Assembly: GCA_963773765.1 (NCBI GenBank) | Contig: CAVZCC010000001.1 | Span: 1,116,001 to 1,180,000 of the forward strand | Source of the DNA: CAVZCC01 sp963773765 | GTDB lineage: Bacteria > Actinomycetota > Acidimicrobiia > Acidimicrobiales > Microtrichaceae | DNA: 64,000 nt | Reading direction: 5' to 3' | Shown: positions 19,803 to 28,674 of the stretch, piece after piece | Layout of the letters: every line of letters starts with the position of its first letter | How positions within the stretch are numbered: the stretch's first letter is position 1 | The notes under the pieces: generated by a model | What the model was told of the DNA's origin: nothing | Database searches by the model: none | Seen by the model: the letters and a program-made list of their open reading frames with translations, nothing else | Position numbers and translations under genes: made by a program

Positions 19803-20753
19803 TCAGGCGCCCTGGGCGCGGAACCAGTCCAGGACCGCAGCGGTGCCGGTGGAGAGGTCGGTGAAGGGCTCCCAGCCGAGGTGCAGCTTGGCCCGGGTGG
19901 CGTCCAGGCAGGACCGGGGCAGCTCCCCGGCGCGGGCAGGTGCGAACACGGGATCGTCGGCCACCCCGGCATTGTCCGCCATGGCCCGGTACAGCTCCAC
20001 CACCGAGGTCTCGGTCCCGGTGCCGATGTTGCACAGCAGGCCGCTGCCGCGCTCGGCGGCGCGGACGAAGCCGTCCACGACGTCGTCGACGAAGACGTAG
20101 TCGCGGGTCTGGGACCCGTCACCGAACACGGTGCAGGGCTCACCGGACAGCAGCCGTCCGGCGAAGATGGCCACCACGCCGGCCTCGCCATGGGGGTCCT
20201 GGCGGGGCCCGTACACGTTGGCCAGGGCCAGCGACGTGTACTCCAGCTGGTGCAGCTCCCGGTAGGCGAAGAGGTAGTCCGTGACGACCTTCTTGGAGAT
20301 GCCGTAGGGGGACACGGGCTGTTGGGAATGGGCCTCGGACACGGGCAGGTCCTCGGCGTCCACGTTGCCGTAGATGGTGCCGCCCGACGAGGCGAACGCC
20401 ACCTTGCGGGCCCCGGCCCGGCGGGCGCCCTCCAGCACGTTGATGGATCCGATCACGTTGATGCGGGCATCCAGCGCGGGGTCCGACACCGACACCCGCA
20501 CGTCGATCTGGGCCGCCAGGTGGAAGACCACCTCGGGCCGGCGCCGCTCGATGAGCTCCGACACGGCGGGGTCGCACACGTCCATCTGGTGGAAGGTGAA
20601 CTCGTTGTCCCGGTTGGCCCGGGCATCGGCCAGGTTGGCCAGCTTCCCGCTCGACAGGTTGTCCACGACGTCCACCGAGTTGCCCTCGGCCAACAGCCGA
20701 TCCACCAGGTTGGAGCCGATGAAGCCCGCCCCTCCCGTGACCAATGCCCTCAT
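19803..20753 (-). CDS. NAD-dependent epimerase, UDP-glucose 4-epimerase-like
   Basis: A 316-residue extended SDR enzyme: GGAGFIGSNLVDRLL binds NAD, ASSGGTIYG holds the active-site serine region and PYGISK the catalytic Tyr/Lys. It resembles GalE-type and related NDP-sugar epimerases; the substrate base and sugar cannot be fixed from sequence. ATG 20753 is the conserved start (MRALVTGG). It follows the nucleotidylyltransferase gene by 19 bases and is probably in one transcript with it. Confidence 0.82.
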   Translation of the reverse strand: MRALVTGGAGFIGSNLVDRLLAEGNSVDVVDNLSSGKLANLADARANRDNEFTFHQMDVCDPAVSELIERRRPEVVFHLAAQIDVRVSVSDPALDARINVIGSINVLEGARRAGARKVAFASSGGTIYGNVDAEDLPVSEAHSQQPVSPYGISKKVVTDYLFAYRELHQLEYTSLALANVYGPRQDPHGEAGVVAIFAGRLLSGEPCTVFGDGSQTRDYVFVDDVVDGFVRAAERGSGLLCNIGTGTETSVVELYRAMADNAGVADDPVFAPARAGELPRSCLDATRAKLHLGWEPFTDLSTGTAAVLDWFRAQGA

Positions 20754-20772
20754 CTGTCGCTCCTCCGCCGGC

Positions 20773-21792
20773 TCAACTGGCCGGCCATGTCTCCGGGCCG
20801 GGGAACCGGCCACCCACCGCCGACGTCCCCGCCGGCACGTCCTGGTCGAAGCCGACCACCGACAGGTCCGACAGGTCGCACGCCTCGCCCACCACCGACC
20901 GGGCCCCGATCAGGGAACGGTGCAGCACCGCCGACGAGGCGATCCGTGCCCCGGCCATGACCACCGAGTCCACCACCTGGGCACCGGCGGCGATGATCGC
21001 CCCGGGGCCGACGACCGAGCGCTTGACCACGGCATCCAGGTCCACCCGGGCCGAGTCGTGCACGCCTGCCTCGAAGGTGCCGCGCAGGCCGTCGAGCAGG
21101 TCCAGGTGCGCCTGCAGGTAGGCCTCCGGGGTGCCGGCATCGATCCAGTACGCCGTGGACTGCATGCCGAACAGCGCGCCCTGCTCCACCAGTCCCGGGA
21201 ACACCTCACGCTCGATCGACACGCGGCGGCCGGCCGGGATGCGGTCCAGGATCTCGGGCTCCAACACGTAGGTGCCGGCGTTGATCCAGTTGCTGGGGGC
21301 CTGGCCGGGGTCGGGCTTCTCGATGAAGGCGGAGACACGGCCGTCGTCGTCCAGCGGCACCACCCCGTACCGGGACGGGTCCTCCACCGGCGTGAGGGCG
21401 ATGGTGGCCAGCCCGCCCTTGGCCTGGTGGCAGGCCCACAGCTCGCCGACGTCCAGGTCGGTCAGCACGTCACCGTTGAGGGCGATGAAGCGGTCGTCCA
21501 CACCGGCCTCCCGGGCCGCGAACGCGATCGCACCGGCGGTGTCCAGCGGTTCGGGCTCCACCGCGTAGCGCAGCCGGACACCGGCGCACTCCCCGTCGGG
21601 GAACTCCCGCAGGAACACCTCGGGCTGGTACCCGAGCGACAGCACGGCCTCGGTCACGCCGACCGTGCCGAGGTGCTCCACCACCCGTTCCAGCATGGTG
21701 ACGTGGCCCACCGGGAGCATCTGCTTGGGAACGCCCAACGTCAGCGGGCGCAGCCGAGTGCCGAACCCTCCGACCAGGATGACGGCGCGCAC
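20773..21792 (-). CDS. NDP-sugar pyrophosphorylase (mannose-1-phosphate guanylyltransferase-like)
   Basis: A 339-residue nucleotidyltransferase: the signature VGGFGTRLRPLTLGVPKQML, the metal-binding LNGDVLTD, the sugar-binding FIEKPDPGQAPSNWINAG, and a C-terminal left-handed beta-helix region with repeated V/I-G-A patterns. The overall form resembles the actinobacterial GDP-mannose pyrophosphorylase (called ManB in mycobacteria), which would supply Gmd. A glucose-1-phosphate nucleotidyltransferase is the alternative. Confidence 0.82.
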   Translation of the reverse strand: MRAVILVGGFGTRLRPLTLGVPKQMLPVGHVTMLERVVEHLGTVGVTEAVLSLGYQPEVFLREFPDGECAGVRLRYAVEPEPLDTAGAIAFAAREAGVDDRFIALNGDVLTDLDVGELWACHQAKGGLATIALTPVEDPSRYGVVPLDDDGRVSAFIEKPDPGQAPSNWINAGTYVLEPEILDRIPAGRRVSIEREVFPGLVEQGALFGMQSTAYWIDAGTPEAYLQAHLDLLDGLRGTFEAGVHDSARVDLDAVVKRSVVGPGAIIAAGAQVVDSVVMAGARIASSAVLHRSLIGARSVVGEACDLSDLSVVGFDQDVPAGTSAVGGRFPGPETWPAS

Positions 21793-21796
21793 GGGC

Positions 21797-22471
21797 TCAG
21801 CCCTTGGCCGTGGTGGTGGTCTGCGACGAGTCCCCGCCGGTGGGGTCCTCCAACGCCGGGACCGACGGCGGCAGCTTGGGATCGGAGTCGCGCGGGGCGA
21901 AGGCCAGCACGAAGATCTGCCCGTCGTCGGTGAACCGCACCGAGCCGATGTCCTTGGTCACGATGCGGGGCTCGGTGTTGTCGTTCGACTGCGGTGGCCA
22001 CACGTACAGCGCGACGCGCGCCTCGACGTCCTCGCACTTCTCACCGGTGGTCTTGGTGGTGCCGTCCGGGAGGGTGAAGGTGCCGTCGCCGACGGTGATG
22101 CCGACCGAGGCCAGGAACTTGTCCATGGTGGCGTTGGTCCCGGCGTTCTCGTCGCCCTTGGGGGCGATGCTGATGAGGCCGTTGCCGGTGGTGCCGATGC
22201 CGGTGGTGTTCTTGCCCGTCTCTGCCAGGTTGCCCTGGAACTCGCCGCACACGTCCACGCCGAACGCGTCGTACCACTGGTCCTCCGTGGTGGGGGCGAC
22301 GCTGGCGGTGGCCTGGCGCTCCTCGCGGGCGAACCACACCAACACCGTCCCGACGACGATGATGCCGATGATCAGGGCCGGGAAGGCCAGGTTCCGGCGC
22401 TGGCCCGGGGCGCGGCTGACGCCCGCCTGTTGGACGCGCTTGATCTTCTTGGCGGAGGAGGCCTTACCCAT
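21797..22471 (-). CDS. Membrane-anchored hypothetical protein
   Basis: A 224-residue protein starting MGKASSAKKIKRVQQAG, a very basic cytosolic end, then one membrane segment (LAFPALIIGIIVVGTVLVWF) and an exterior domain with two cysteines and Asp/Thr-rich stretches ending in a low-complexity tail. I do not recognise the family. It directly precedes the nucleotidylyltransferase gene (4-base gap). A TACCGT hexamer lies 10 bases before its ATG, so it probably heads the operon running to the epimerase. Confidence 0.7.
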   Translation of the reverse strand: MGKASSAKKIKRVQQAGVSRAPGQRRNLAFPALIIGIIVVGTVLVWFAREERQATASVAPTTEDQWYDAFGVDVCGEFQGNLAETGKNTTGIGTTGNGLISIAPKGDENAGTNATMDKFLASVGITVGDGTFTLPDGTTKTTGEKCEDVEARVALYVWPPQSNDNTEPRIVTKDIGSVRFTDDGQIFVLAFAPRDSDPKLPPSVPALEDPTGGDSSQTTTTAKG

Positions 22472-22481
22472 ACGGGCGTAG

Positions 22482-22487
22482 ACGGTA
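22482..22487 (-). promoter_or_regulatory. Putative -10 hexamer of the hypothetical-nucleotidylyltransferase-epimerase operon
   Basis: TACCGT on the minus strand, 10 bases before ATG 22471. The mRNA leader would be only a few bases long. Confidence 0.4.
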
Positions 22488-22540
22488 GCGCCTGCGACCG
22501 TCCGTGCCGAACCCGGCCCCAACGCCGGCCGGGGCCGCGC

Positions 22541-23794
22541 TCAGGCGATCCCCCGCCGCCTCCAGCGGTCCAGGCGGACCTCCTCGAACAGCTGCTCGTA
22601 GGAGGCGGCCACCGCAGCCGGCGACACCCACCCCTCCACGAACGACCTTCCCGAGGCCCCCATGGACGACAGGGTGGCAGGGTCCGCCAGCAGCTTGTCC
22701 AGGGCGTCGCAGAAGGCGTCCGGGTCCTCCGGCGGCACCGACATTCCCGCCCCGGCACGCTCGATGGTGGTGGCGACCTCCGTGTCGGCATCCACGCTGG
22801 CCAGGACGGGGCGGCCGGCGGCCAGGATCGAGTACAGCTTGGACGGGACGCTGGAGCGGGCGAGGCCCCGCTTGAGCGGCACCACGTGCAGGTCCCCGGC
22901 GGCCAGCACCTCCGGCAGACGGTCCCGGGGCTGCATGTCCACGAACCGCAGGTTGTCCAGGCCGGCCGCGGACTCGATGAGGTCGCGCCGGGCCGACCCG
23001 CCCCCGTTGATGACGAAGACCACGTCGTCCCGGCTCCCGAACCGGCGGGCCGCGTCCACCACCAGGTCCAGCGACTGGGACAGGCCGACGTTGCCGGCGT
23101 ACATCACGACGGTGCGGCCCTGCAGGTCGTACTCGGCCCGGTAGGCGTTGTCCGCGTCGGCGGGTCGGATCCGCTCGGTGTCGACGAAGTTGGGGATGAC
23201 CCGCACCCGCTCCGGCCGGTGGCCCCGCAGCTTGGCCGCGACGTTGTCGCGCAGGTCCTCGCTCAGCACCGTGACGGCATCGGCCCGGCGGTACAGGAAG
23301 CGCTCCAGCCAGGAGGCCACGGCGATGACGCGGCGGTCGGTGATGGCGCCCAGCTCCACCGCCACGTCGGGGAACACGTCCTGGATGTTGAACACGAACG
23401 GCGTGCCCCTCGGGACCGCGGCCAGCCAGCCGGCGACGCCCAGAGGCAGCGGCGGCGACATGACCATGACGGCGTCGGGACGGATCCGGGTGGCCGCGCC
23501 GGCCACGGCGGCCATGCCGGTGAACCCGGCGAAGGCAAGCCCACGGGCCGGGATGTTGGTCTTGTCGGTCGGGAACGGGTGGAGCCGGGTGATCCAGCCC
23601 CACGGCGTGGCCTCGGTGCGCCACGGGCGGCCCGACCACTCCGGCTCGACCCGGTGGTGGCGGTACCACGGAAGCGCCGTGACCACGTGGAGCCGGTGCC
23701 CCCGTTCGGCCAGCGCCGAGGCGATGGAGGTCATCACCTCTCCGGTGGGGGCGACGTCCGGTGCGAAGTGGGGGCAGAGGATCAACAGGTTCAT
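22541..23794 (-). CDS. Glycosyltransferase family 4 (WcaI-like)
   Basis: A 417-residue GT-B enzyme. The N-terminal domain begins MNLLILCPHFAPDVAPTG and contains FNIQDVFPDVAVELG, typical of WcaI/WbuB-like GT4 enzymes. The C-terminal domain has VMYAGNVGLSQSLDLVVDAA, and VPSKLYSILAAGRPVLASVD contains the conserved nucleotide-sugar-binding region. ATG 23794 starts the Rossmann strand; the frame is open further upstream but without conserved sequence. Donor and acceptor unknown. It is last of three consecutive GT4 genes on this strand. Confidence 0.86.
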   Translation of the reverse strand: MNLLILCPHFAPDVAPTGEVMTSIASALAERGHRLHVVTALPWYRHHRVEPEWSGRPWRTEATPWGWITRLHPFPTDKTNIPARGLAFAGFTGMAAVAGAATRIRPDAVMVMSPPLPLGVAGWLAAVPRGTPFVFNIQDVFPDVAVELGAITDRRVIAVASWLERFLYRRADAVTVLSEDLRDNVAAKLRGHRPERVRVIPNFVDTERIRPADADNAYRAEYDLQGRTVVMYAGNVGLSQSLDLVVDAARRFGSRDDVVFVINGGGSARRDLIESAAGLDNLRFVDMQPRDRLPEVLAAGDLHVVPLKRGLARSSVPSKLYSILAAGRPVLASVDADTEVATTIERAGAGMSVPPEDPDAFCDALDKLLADPATLSSMGASGRSFVEGWVSPAAVAASYEQLFEEVRLDRWRRRGIA

Positions 23795-23807
23795 GTGCTC
23801 GGTCGGG

Positions 23808-25010
23808 TCATCTTCCGTGGCGGTCGTCGGGGGCAGCGGCCAGGCGGTAGGCCTGGATGAGGGCACGGGCGGTTCGCTCCGGGCTGAACGTCGCGGCCCG
23901 TTCCCGGCCGGCGCGGATGCGTGCGGACCGCTCGGCCCCGCTGCTGTGCACCACAGCGTGCATGGCCGCGGCCCAGGCTGTCACATCATCGGCGGGGACC
24001 AGGTCCTCCGGTCGTGCCACCTCGGGCAGGGACCCCGCATCGGCGGCCAGGACCGGCACCCCGCGCACCATCGCCTCCAGCACCGGCAGGCCGAACCCCT
24101 CGTAGCGGGACGGCACCACCACCGCCGTCGCGGACCGGAACAACGACTCCAGTTGCGGCGCCGGCACCCGACCCGTGCGCAGCACCCGTCCCACCAGGTC
24201 GGGGCGGGCCATGCGCTCCCGCACCGGGCCCTCCGCGGCGGACACCCCCCCGGTGAGCACCAGGCGCAGGTCGGGCTCGGTCCGGGCCAACCGGGCGAAG
24301 GCGTCCAGCAGCACCAGGTGGTTCTTGTGGGGGTAGGTGATCGCCGGGTAGAGCAGGAACGGGTCCCCGGCCAGGTCCGGAGGGAGCGGGAACCCACCGT
24401 CCTGTCCCGCACCGTCGTGGGCGCCGGCATCGGGGGCGCCGGCCCGGACCGGGCCCAGGCGCACCGACCACGGCACCACCAGGACCCGCTCCGGCTCCGC
24501 GTCCAGCACCTCCACCACGCGGCGGCGGGTGAACTCGCTCGGCACGCAGACCACCGTGGCGGCCCGCACCGACCGGCCCGCCATGGCCCGGATGTAGGTC
24601 CGCTTGCTTGGGCGGAAGTTGCGGGGCATGTCCAGCGGCTGGAGGTCGTGCACGGTCAGCACCACGCGGCCCGGGTGCCTCAGCGGGACCACGCCCCCGG
24701 CGTGGTGGACCACGTCGGCGCCCACCTCACGGGTGCGCGCCGCCAGCCAGGTCTGTTCGGCCAGCACCCGCCGCACCTTGTCCCGACCGTCGGCGTCCAG
24801 CACCTCGCAGGGGAAGCGGTCGGCCAGGTCGGGGTGGGCGTGCAGGAACGGGGCCAGCACCGCGAGCCGCAGGTCCAGGCCGTCCGGAGCGGCGTCGCCC
24901 ACCGCACGCAGGGCGTCGGTGGTGGACTCCTCGCTGCCCCCCACCACGCCCGGCACCAGCCACAGGAGGTTGACCAGGACCTCCGTGGCACCCGGCCCCG
25001 GCCCGCTCAT
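23808..25010 (-). CDS. Glycosyltransferase family 4
   Basis: A 400-residue GT-B protein. Seen: VVHHAGGVVPL and VLTVHDLQPLDMP in the acceptor domain, LLYPAITYPHKNHLVLLDAF opening the donor domain, and PSRYEGFGLPVLEAMVRGVP with the conserved EGFGLPVLE of this family. These features recall mannosyltransferases of the mannan/O-antigen type, though specificity is not assured. Its ATG overlaps the preceding stop by four bases, and the next gene follows after 13 bases, so the three GT4 genes form one operon. Confidence 0.86.
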   Translation of the reverse strand: MSGPGPGATEVLVNLLWLVPGVVGGSEESTTDALRAVGDAAPDGLDLRLAVLAPFLHAHPDLADRFPCEVLDADGRDKVRRVLAEQTWLAARTREVGADVVHHAGGVVPLRHPGRVVLTVHDLQPLDMPRNFRPSKRTYIRAMAGRSVRAATVVCVPSEFTRRRVVEVLDAEPERVLVVPWSVRLGPVRAGAPDAGAHDGAGQDGGFPLPPDLAGDPFLLYPAITYPHKNHLVLLDAFARLARTEPDLRLVLTGGVSAAEGPVRERMARPDLVGRVLRTGRVPAPQLESLFRSATAVVVPSRYEGFGLPVLEAMVRGVPVLAADAGSLPEVARPEDLVPADDVTAWAAAMHAVVHSSGAERSARIRAGRERAATFSPERTARALIQAYRLAAAPDDRHGR

Positions 25011-26158
25011 GCCAGCACCCGCCGGTAGACGCCGAGCAGTGTCCGTGCCGCGTCCTCCCACGAGAAGCCGGCGGCCCGGACCGGTCCCCGGGCCCGGAGC
25101 AGGGCGGCCAGCGCGGGGTCGTCCAGCACCCTGGCCAGGGCGTCGGCCAGATCGGCCGGGATGCCGGGGCGGACCAGGAGGGCGGCGTCGCCGGCCACCT
25201 CCTCCGCCGCGGTCCCGGCCGAGGTCACCACCGGCGCGCCGGCCGCCAGCGCCTCCAGCACCGGCAGGCCGAACCCCTCGGCCCACGACGGGAAGCAGAA
25301 CACCGCCGCACCCCGCATGAGTGGGGCCAGGTCACCGGCGGGGACGAAGCCCAACCGGGCCACGGGCCCGGGCACGGCACCGAGCCGGGCCGGGTCGCCG
25401 TCGCCCCACCCCTCCGGGCCGACCACGGCCAGGGTCACGTCGGGGCGGCCCAGCTGCACCATGGCGTCGGCCAGGACGGCCAGGCCCTTGCGGGGCTCCA
25501 ACGTGCCGACGAACAGCACGTACGGTCCGGCCAGCCCGTGGCGGGAGGTCACCCGCTCCACGTCCGCATCGGACACGTCGACCGGCGTGGACCCCCAGCG
25601 GAGCACCTCCACCCGTGCCGGATCGAAGCCGTGCCCCGCACACTCACGGGCGACCGCGTCGGACGGGACCATCACGCAGTCCGCCTCGTCCCGGATCCGT
25701 TCCAGGCCCTTCTTCATGAGCCGGGCGCCGCGGCCCGTGAACCACTCGGGGCGGGTGAGCGGGAAGAGGTCGTGCACGGTGGCGACCAACGGCACGGCGC
25801 TGCGGGGAGGGCTCATGGGCACGGTCAGGTGCACCAGGTCCACCGGGCCGGTGGCGGACTCCACGGTGGGCCGGCGGAACGCGGTCCACGAGTCGTACAG
25901 GACCGGCAGGGGGAGGGCCAGGTTGGCCACCGGCACCGGTGGGGTCCACGGCGGGGGCGGCACCCTGCCCCGGGGTCCGACACCCACCAGCTCGACCCCG
26001 TCGTCACCGTCGGCCTGCAGCCCGGCCACGGCCCGCACCAGGTCCAGCACGGATCCCGCCGTCCCACCCGGGACACGGTGCCAGCACTGCGTCAGGGTCA
26101 CGGCGACCCGGGGTGGGCGCGGGCGAGGGGGCGGCACGCCCCGCAGTCTCTCCCACAC
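25007..26158 (-). CDS. Glycosyltransferase family 4
   Basis: A GT-B enzyme of about 383 residues from GTG 26158. Motifs: LVATVHDLFPLTRPEWFTGR, YVLFVGTLEPRKGLAVLADA and FPSWAEGFGLPVLEALAAGA, the last holding the EGFGLPVLE donor-site motif shared with its neighbour. The frame is open to 26404 but the upstream part is low-complexity and contains a direct DNA repeat, so a start at or after 26158 is preferred. First gene of the three-GT operon; probable fucose, mannose or rhamnose transfer is inference from nearby sugar genes. Confidence 0.83.
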   Translation of the reverse strand: MWERLRGVPPPRPRPPRVAVTLTQCWHRVPGGTAGSVLDLVRAVAGLQADGDDGVELVGVGPRGRVPPPPWTPPVPVANLALPLPVLYDSWTAFRRPTVESATGPVDLVHLTVPMSPPRSAVPLVATVHDLFPLTRPEWFTGRGARLMKKGLERIRDEADCVMVPSDAVARECAGHGFDPARVEVLRWGSTPVDVSDADVERVTSRHGLAGPYVLFVGTLEPRKGLAVLADAMVQLGRPDVTLAVVGPEGWGDGDPARLGAVPGPVARLGFVPAGDLAPLMRGAAVFCFPSWAEGFGLPVLEALAAGAPVVTSAGTAAEEVAGDAALLVRPGIPADLADALARVLDDPALAALLRARGPVRAAGFSWEDAARTLLGVYRRVLA

Positions 26159-26244
26159 CGACCCGTCGGGTGACGGACCGGCCCGGGGGCCCACGCCAGC
26201 GGTCTCTCCCACACCGACCCGTCGGGTGACGGACCGGCCCGGGG
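26146..26244. repeat. 43-base direct repeat, period 56
   Basis: Identical 43-base copies at 26146-26188 and 26202-26244, each starting GTCTCTCCCACACCGACCC and containing ACCCGTCGGGT. They lie between the divergent GT4 and fcl genes, with copy 1 overlapping the proposed GT4 start. Either a recent tandem duplication or a doubled regulatory site. Confidence 0.75.
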
Positions 26245-26272
26245 CCACACCCCGCCCACCCGGTGCCGCAAC

Positions 26273-26278
26273 TAGGTT
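26273..26278 (+). promoter_or_regulatory. Putative -10 hexamer of fcl
   Basis: TAGGTT, 10 bases before ATG 26289. Confidence 0.38.
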
Positions 26279-26288
26279 GGTGGGTCTC

Positions 26289-27251
26289 ATGAGCGACTTC
26301 TGGGCCGACAACCACGTGCTGGTCACCGGCGGCAACGGCTTCCTGGGATCCGCCCTGCTGCGGGTCCTGCGGGACCGGGGGGCCACCCGGGTCTCCGCCC
26401 CCACCTCCGGCGACTACGACCTGCGCCGGGCGGACCGGGTCGAGGCCATGTTCTCCGAGCTCGCGCCCGACCTGGTGATCCACCTCGCGGCCCGGGTGGG
26501 CGGCATCGGCGCCAACATGGCCCGCCCGTCCGACCTGTACCTGGACAACCTCCTGATGGGGACCTTCGTGCTGGACGCGGCCCGACGGGCCGGGACGGCC
26601 AAGACCGTCGTGCTGGGCACCATCTGCTCCTACCCCAAGTTCACCCCGGTGCCGTTCAGCGAGGACTCCCTCTGGCACGGCTATCCGGAGGAGACCAACG
26701 CCCCCTACGGCGTGGCGAAGCTGGCCCAGCTCACGCAGCTGCAGGCCAACCGCGACCAGTACGGCCAGTCGGCCATCTACCTGATGCCCACCAACCTGTA
26801 CGGCCCGGGCGACAAGTTCCACCCCGCGGTCAGCCACGTCATCCCCGCCCTCATCAAGAAGTGCGTGGACGCCAAGGAGGCGGGAGCGGACCACATCGAG
26901 GTGTGGGGGACGGGCTCGGCCAGCCGGGAGTTCCTCTACGTCGACGACGCGGCCGAGGCCATCGCACTGGCGGCGGAGCGCTACGACGGCGGCGAGCCCG
27001 TGAACCTGGGCACCGACGAGGAGATGCCGATCAAGGACCTGGTCGAGGTCATCCGTGACGTGGTCGGCTTCGAGGGCGAGATCCGCTGGGACACCACCAA
27101 GCCCGACGGCCAGCCCCGCCGGCGGGTGGACCCGTCCCGGGCCAAGGAGTGCTTCGGCTTCCAGGCGTCCGTGCCGTTCGCGGAAGGCCTCCGCCGCACC
27201 GTCGACTGGTTCCTGGCCCACCGCGAGGAGGCGGAGGCCCGGGCCGAGTGA
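26289..27251 (+). CDS. fcl: GDP-L-fucose synthase-like epimerase/reductase
   Basis: A 320-residue extended SDR enzyme. VLVTGGNGFLGSALL is the NADP motif; HLAARVGGIGANMARPSDLY and LGTICSYPKFTPVPFSEDSL are characteristic of GDP-fucose synthase (WcaG/Fcl), as is the NAPYGVAK catalytic motif and MPTNLYGPGDKFHP. The enzyme epimerises and reduces GDP-4-keto-6-deoxymannose, the Gmd product, to GDP-L-fucose. Convergent with ugd, 22 bases apart. Confidence 0.88.
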   Translation: MSDFWADNHVLVTGGNGFLGSALLRVLRDRGATRVSAPTSGDYDLRRADRVEAMFSELAPDLVIHLAARVGGIGANMARPSDLYLDNLLMGTFVLDAARRAGTAKTVVLGTICSYPKFTPVPFSEDSLWHGYPEETNAPYGVAKLAQLTQLQANRDQYGQSAIYLMPTNLYGPGDKFHPAVSHVIPALIKKCVDAKEAGADHIEVWGTGSASREFLYVDDAAEAIALAAERYDGGEPVNLGTDEEMPIKDLVEVIRDVVGFEGEIRWDTTKPDGQPRRRVDPSRAKECFGFQASVPFAEGLRRTVDWFLAHREEAEARAE

Positions 27252-27273
27252 GGCCGGGCGGTGGTCGGCTGCC

Positions 27274-28566
27274 TCAGCGCCGGCCCACGCCGCGGTAGTC
27301 GAACCCGATGCGGCGCAGCGCCTCCCGGTCGAGCACGTTGCGGGCGTCCAGCACCCGGGGGGCCCGCAGCAGGGTCGCGACCTGGTCCAGGTCCGCGCGG
27401 CGGAAGTCCCCCCAGTCGGTGAGCACGGCCAACACGTCCGCGTCCTTGCACGCCTCGTAGGGATCCTCGAAGCACTCGATCCCGTTGCCGAGCCCGGCCG
27501 CGTCGAACTCGGCACGGCTGATGCCGGGGTCATGGGCGCGGACCGTCGCCCCCCGCTCCACCAGTCGGAACAGGACCTCCAGCGCCGGCGAGCACCGCAG
27601 GTCATTGGTGCCGCCCTTGAACGTCAGGCCCCAGGCGGCCACCGTGCGGCCCACCAGCGGGCCTCCGACCAGCTCCTGGACCTTGTCCGCCATGCGCCCG
27701 AACTGCGCCTCGTTGGCACGGACGGTGGCGTCGAGCACCTCGAACCGGTGCCCGGCGTCGGCGGCCATGCGCATGAGGGCGCGGGTGTCCTTGGGGAGGC
27801 AGCTCCCGCCCCACCCGGGTCCCGGGCTGAAGTGGTTGCGGCCGATCCGGGGGTCCGTGCCCACGCCGAGCACCACATCCTCCATGTCTGCCCCCAGCGC
27901 CTCGGCCAGGGCCGCGACCTCGTTCACGAAGCTGAGCTTGGCGGCCAGGAAGGCGTTGGCCGCGTACTTGATCAACTCCGAGGAGGCCGGGTCGGTGACC
28001 ACCACGGGTGCGGTCAGGCCGACATAGAGGGAGATCAGCCGCAACGCGGTGGCCTCGTCGTCGGTGCCGACCACCACCCGGTCGGGGTGGAGGAAGTCGT
28101 GGACCGCCGAGCCCTCCCGCAGGAACTCCGGGTTGGACACGACCTCCACGTCGTCCCGGCCCAGCGCCCGCTCCACCACCCGGGTGGAACCCACCGGAAC
28201 GGTCGACTTGTTGATGACGATGGCACCGTCGGCCAGGAAGGGAGCCATGGTGCGCGCCGCCGACTCGATGTAGGACATGTCGGCCGATCCGTCAGCGGCC
28301 TGGGGCGACGGGACGCACAGGCAGACGAACTCGCGGTCGCTGACGGCGTCCCGGGCATCGGTGGTGAAGCGCAGCCGGCCCGATCGGAGGCCCTCCGTGA
28401 CCAACTGCTCCAGGCCGTCCTCCATGATGGGGATCTCGGCCCGGGACAGCCGCTCGACCTTGGCCGCGTCCACGTCCAGGCAGACGACGTCGTGGCCGAG
28501 GTGGGCCAGGCAGGCGCCCGTGGTGAGACCGACGTACCCGGTGCCGACCACTGCCACTCTGCCCAT
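27274..28566 (-). CDS. ugd: UDP-glucose 6-dehydrogenase
   Basis: Oxidises UDP-glucose to UDP-glucuronate with two NAD. The 430-residue protein opens with VAVVGTGYVGLTTGACLAHL, has INKSTVPVGSTR, the catalytic cysteine in GWGGSCLPKD and the late motif GLTFKGGTNDLR with the ARNVLD region near the end. ATG 28566 has a GGGGGAG ribosome site upstream. UDP-glucuronate may feed the surface glycans made by neighbouring genes. A UDP-ManNAc dehydrogenase is less likely. Confidence 0.9.
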   Translation of the reverse strand: MGRVAVVGTGYVGLTTGACLAHLGHDVVCLDVDAAKVERLSRAEIPIMEDGLEQLVTEGLRSGRLRFTTDARDAVSDREFVCLCVPSPQAADGSADMSYIESAARTMAPFLADGAIVINKSTVPVGSTRVVERALGRDDVEVVSNPEFLREGSAVHDFLHPDRVVVGTDDEATALRLISLYVGLTAPVVVTDPASSELIKYAANAFLAAKLSFVNEVAALAEALGADMEDVVLGVGTDPRIGRNHFSPGPGWGGSCLPKDTRALMRMAADAGHRFEVLDATVRANEAQFGRMADKVQELVGGPLVGRTVAAWGLTFKGGTNDLRCSPALEVLFRLVERGATVRAHDPGISRAEFDAAGLGNGIECFEDPYEACKDADVLAVLTDWGDFRRADLDQVATLLRAPRVLDARNVLDREALRRIGFDYRGVGRR

Positions 28567-28674
28567 GAGCACTCCCCCGCCGGCGTGTGCCGGACACGGA
28601 ATTGTCGCACCGGGGCCATCCGGGCACCACTGGTGATCTGACCCAGCGCCCGCCACGGTGCCCGCGGGTCGGGC

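Noticed and set aside
23794..23866. Earlier start for the GT4 at 22541
   Set aside because: The extra 24 residues are low complexity and overlap the upstream gene; the Rossmann strand starts at ATG 23794.
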